From the NCBI RefSeq assembly GCF_018861755.1, contig NZ_JAHLEF010000009.1, positions 1 to 64,000 on the forward strand: DNA of 64,000 nucleotides, read 5' to 3'. Numbering within the stretch: position 1 is the first letter of the stretch; every line of letters begins with the position of its first letter. The notes under the pieces are model-generated. The model saw only the letters and a program-made list of their open reading frames with translations. It was not told the origin of the DNA and did not search any database. Below are positions 62,365 through 64,000 of the stretch, piece by piece. Source of the DNA: Clostridium sp. CF012. GTDB lineage: Bacteria; Bacillota; Clostridia; Clostridiales; Clostridiaceae. The position numbers and the translations under genes are program-made.

Positions 62365-64000
62365 TTTTATCCCCCCCATTTTCTGGTATTGTAACCTTAA
62401 TAGTCACACCTGCTACATGTTCAAGAAGTTCAACTCTGCCACTCATATTATTTTCGATAATTAACTTAGTCATATATAATCCCAGTCCAGTTCCATTTTT
62501 GTCACCCTTTGTAGAAAAATAAACATCAAATACTTTATCAACATTCTCTTCTTTTATTCCACCGCCATTATCACTTATTTCAACTGCAATCATTTCTCCT
62601 TCTTTATAAACTTCAATAGCAATTTCTCTATTTGAATGAAACTGTTCCGATAAGGCATCAATAGAATTACTTATAATATTAAATATAGCTTGAGAATATT
62701 GATTAGCATATCCAAAGGCTGCCACTTCATTTTTTGTATCCATTAATATATTAACCTTATTAAATTTTAAGTTTTCATCAACTAATTCCAATACAACATT
62801 TATATTTTCGCATATTGAAAAATTTGTTTTTCCTTTTTGAGGGTTTAAAAAATACCTAAAATCGTCTATAGTATCTGACATTCTTCTTATTAATTTTCTG
62901 CATTTTCCAACTACATTGTCAACTACCGCAGGCTCAAGTTCATCATAAATGGAAGCATCTTCTAGGTTTGAAATAATAAGCCCTAAATTATTTAAGGGTT
63001 GCCTCCATTGATGTGCTATGTTCCCTATCATTTCACCCATTGCAGCAAATCTAGCTTGATATATGAGTAAGGCCTCTTTTTTCTTATTTTCATCCATTTC
63101 ATTTTTGAACATTCTTTCAAGTTCAAGATTAATCTTTTCTAATTTTAAGGATAATTGGCTTTTTTCAGTAGATAAAGAATATATTCCCTCTGAAGTTTTG
63201 TATTCTGACATTGAATCATTTGGCTCCACTTCAGGTATACCAGAGGCAATTTCATTAATTATTCGTCTAAATCTGCTTTCACTTCTCCTAACAGTCTCTT
63301 CCTCAGTTTTTGTATTTGTTATATCTAAAACCATACCCATATTAACTTTATTATCACTATATTGATCGAAAATTGAAGTCATAAAAAGCTTACCACAAAT
63401 CAAACGGCCATCTTTTCTAATGTATTGTTGCTCTATTTCATAGCTTTCAATTTCCTCCTTTAAAAATCTATCCTTTAATTTTAAAACATTGTCATCTTCT
63501 GGAATAATTAATTCAAAAATACTTCTTCCAATGACATCCTCTTCATTATAACCTGTCATATCTAACCATCGTTTATTAACTTGTAATATAATGCCTTTTA
63601 TTGTTGTAATTGTTATTCCAAGAAGTGCACTACTAAACATAGCCTCGTATCTTTGTGTACTTCTAATAATTTTCTCCTCAGCTTTTTTTCTCTCATTGTT
63701 TTCTTTTTTTAGCATGACATTATTAGTAGTTAACCGAATTATAAAATATATTAAAAATATGCAGAAACTACCTATCATTAAAGCAATAAATATCATTTCT
63801 AACCTTTTATTTCTATTATTAATAATCTTATCATAATTAAATATAAATGAGCTAAAATCAGGTGTCCCCTTTACAATTCCAAGCTTCAATAAAGTCTCTT
63901 GCATTTTCATCCATCTGTTGGGATTAATATTCCCGATTTCAACCACGGGATGAAGAGTTAATTCTGCTACTTTCTTTTCTTGAAAAAGGTTATAGGCCTC
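62345..64000 (-). CDS. PAS-containing histidine kinase, N-terminus beyond window
   Basis: The frame is still open at base 64000; a GTG at 63946 is internal. Order: end of an NMT1/THI5-like periplasmic binding domain (PNRWMKMQETLLKLGIV), one transmembrane helix (MIFIALMIGSFCIFLIYFII), coiled coil, PAS (ALLGITITTIKGII, GYNEEDVIGRSIFELI), linker, HisKA with phospho-His in NIAHQWRQPLNN, and HATPase_c (NIISNSIDAL, GTGLGLYMTKLII, DNGGGI). NMT1-like domains bind pyrimidine- or similar small molecules, so the sensor could report a nucleobase-like ligand. Partner: the receiver-MpsC protein downstream. Confidence 0.88.
   Translation of the reverse strand, partial: EAYNLFQEKKVAELTLHPVVEIGNINPNRWMKMQETLLKLGIVKGTPDFSSFIFNYDKIINNRNKRLEMIFIALMIGSFCIFLIYFIIRLTTNNVMLKKENNERKKAEEKIIRSTQRYEAMFSSALLGITITTIKGIILQVNKRWLDMTGYNEEDVIGRSIFELIIPEDDNVLKLKDRFLKEEIESYEIEQQYIRKDGRLICGKLFMTSIFDQYSDNKVNMGMVLDITNTKTEEETVRRSESRFRRIINEIASGIPEVEPNDSMSEYKTSEGIYSLSTEKSQLSLKLEKINLELERMFKNEMDENKKKEALLIYQARFAAMGEMIGNIAHQWRQPLNNLGLIISNLEDASIYDELEPAVVDNVVGKCRKLIRRMSDTIDDFRYFLNPQKGKTNFSICENINVVLELVDENLKFNKVNILMDTKNEVAAFGYANQYSQAIFNIISNSIDALSEQFHSNREIAIEVYKEGEMIAVEISDNGGGIKEENVDKVFDVYFSTKGDKNGTGLGLYMTKLIIENNMSGRVELLEHVAGVTIKVTIPENGGDKIEGDRK

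Overview
This window is AT-rich, low-GC DNA from a spore-forming Clostridium-type Firmicute. Evidence: strong AGGAGG-type ribosome binding sites, frequent TTG/GTG starts, YabE-type G5/3D proteins, a complete electron-confurcating lactate dehydrogenase operon like that of acetogens, and many rho-independent terminators. I found no tRNA or rRNA gene.

Layout. 1-12.9 kb: a VTC-domain/DUF4956 pair running off the left edge, an MFS exporter, a carbohydrate ABC uptake operon (two permeases, a lipoprotein binding protein, and an ADP-ribosylglycohydrolase-fold enzyme with a glycan-binding-like tail), a TerB protein, a peptidoglycan amidase, a flavin reductase and the remains of a maltose acetyltransferase. 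13-33.8 kb: a surface-glycan island. It has two DNRLRE/DUF6385-type surface proteins (the first behind a sigma-K-like promoter), an rfbF-rfbG-rfbH-reductase-epimerase operon that fits CDP-3,6-dideoxyhexose (ascarylose-type) synthesis, seven glycosyltransferases (including a GalNAc-transferase-like, a GT14-like and two GT/methyltransferase hybrids), a propeller/coiled-coil protein, a Cys-rich protein and a frameshifted acetyltransferase. A DUF3343/aminotransferase-V pair lies inside it. I infer decoration of a spore or cell surface.

33.8-44 kb: a gene-poor accessory region. It holds a DUF3888 secreted protein between duplicated flanks, GNAT and MerR genes around an attC-like folded repeat, a small serine recombinase with a res-like site, tiny membrane peptides, an Ltp (superinfection-exclusion family) protein, and broken GNAT and recombinase genes. 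44-64 kb: ordinary chromosome. It has a SWIM-SNF2 helicase, two paralogous G5/3D proteins flanking the lactate operon (GntR regulator, EtfB, Fe-S EtfA, FAD-LDH, lactate permease, LarA), a NatAB-like exporter, and a xanthine/uracil permease behind a long leader with a terminator. At the right edge are a receiver-MpsC (DUF2294) fusion and a PAS histidine kinase whose N-terminal sensor runs off the window.

Strongest leads: the glycosylation island, the unexplained attenuator leader of the purine permease, the receiver-MpsC fusion, three genes whose Shine-Dalgarno positions point to ATT initiation codons, and the attC-like folded repeats in the accessory region.
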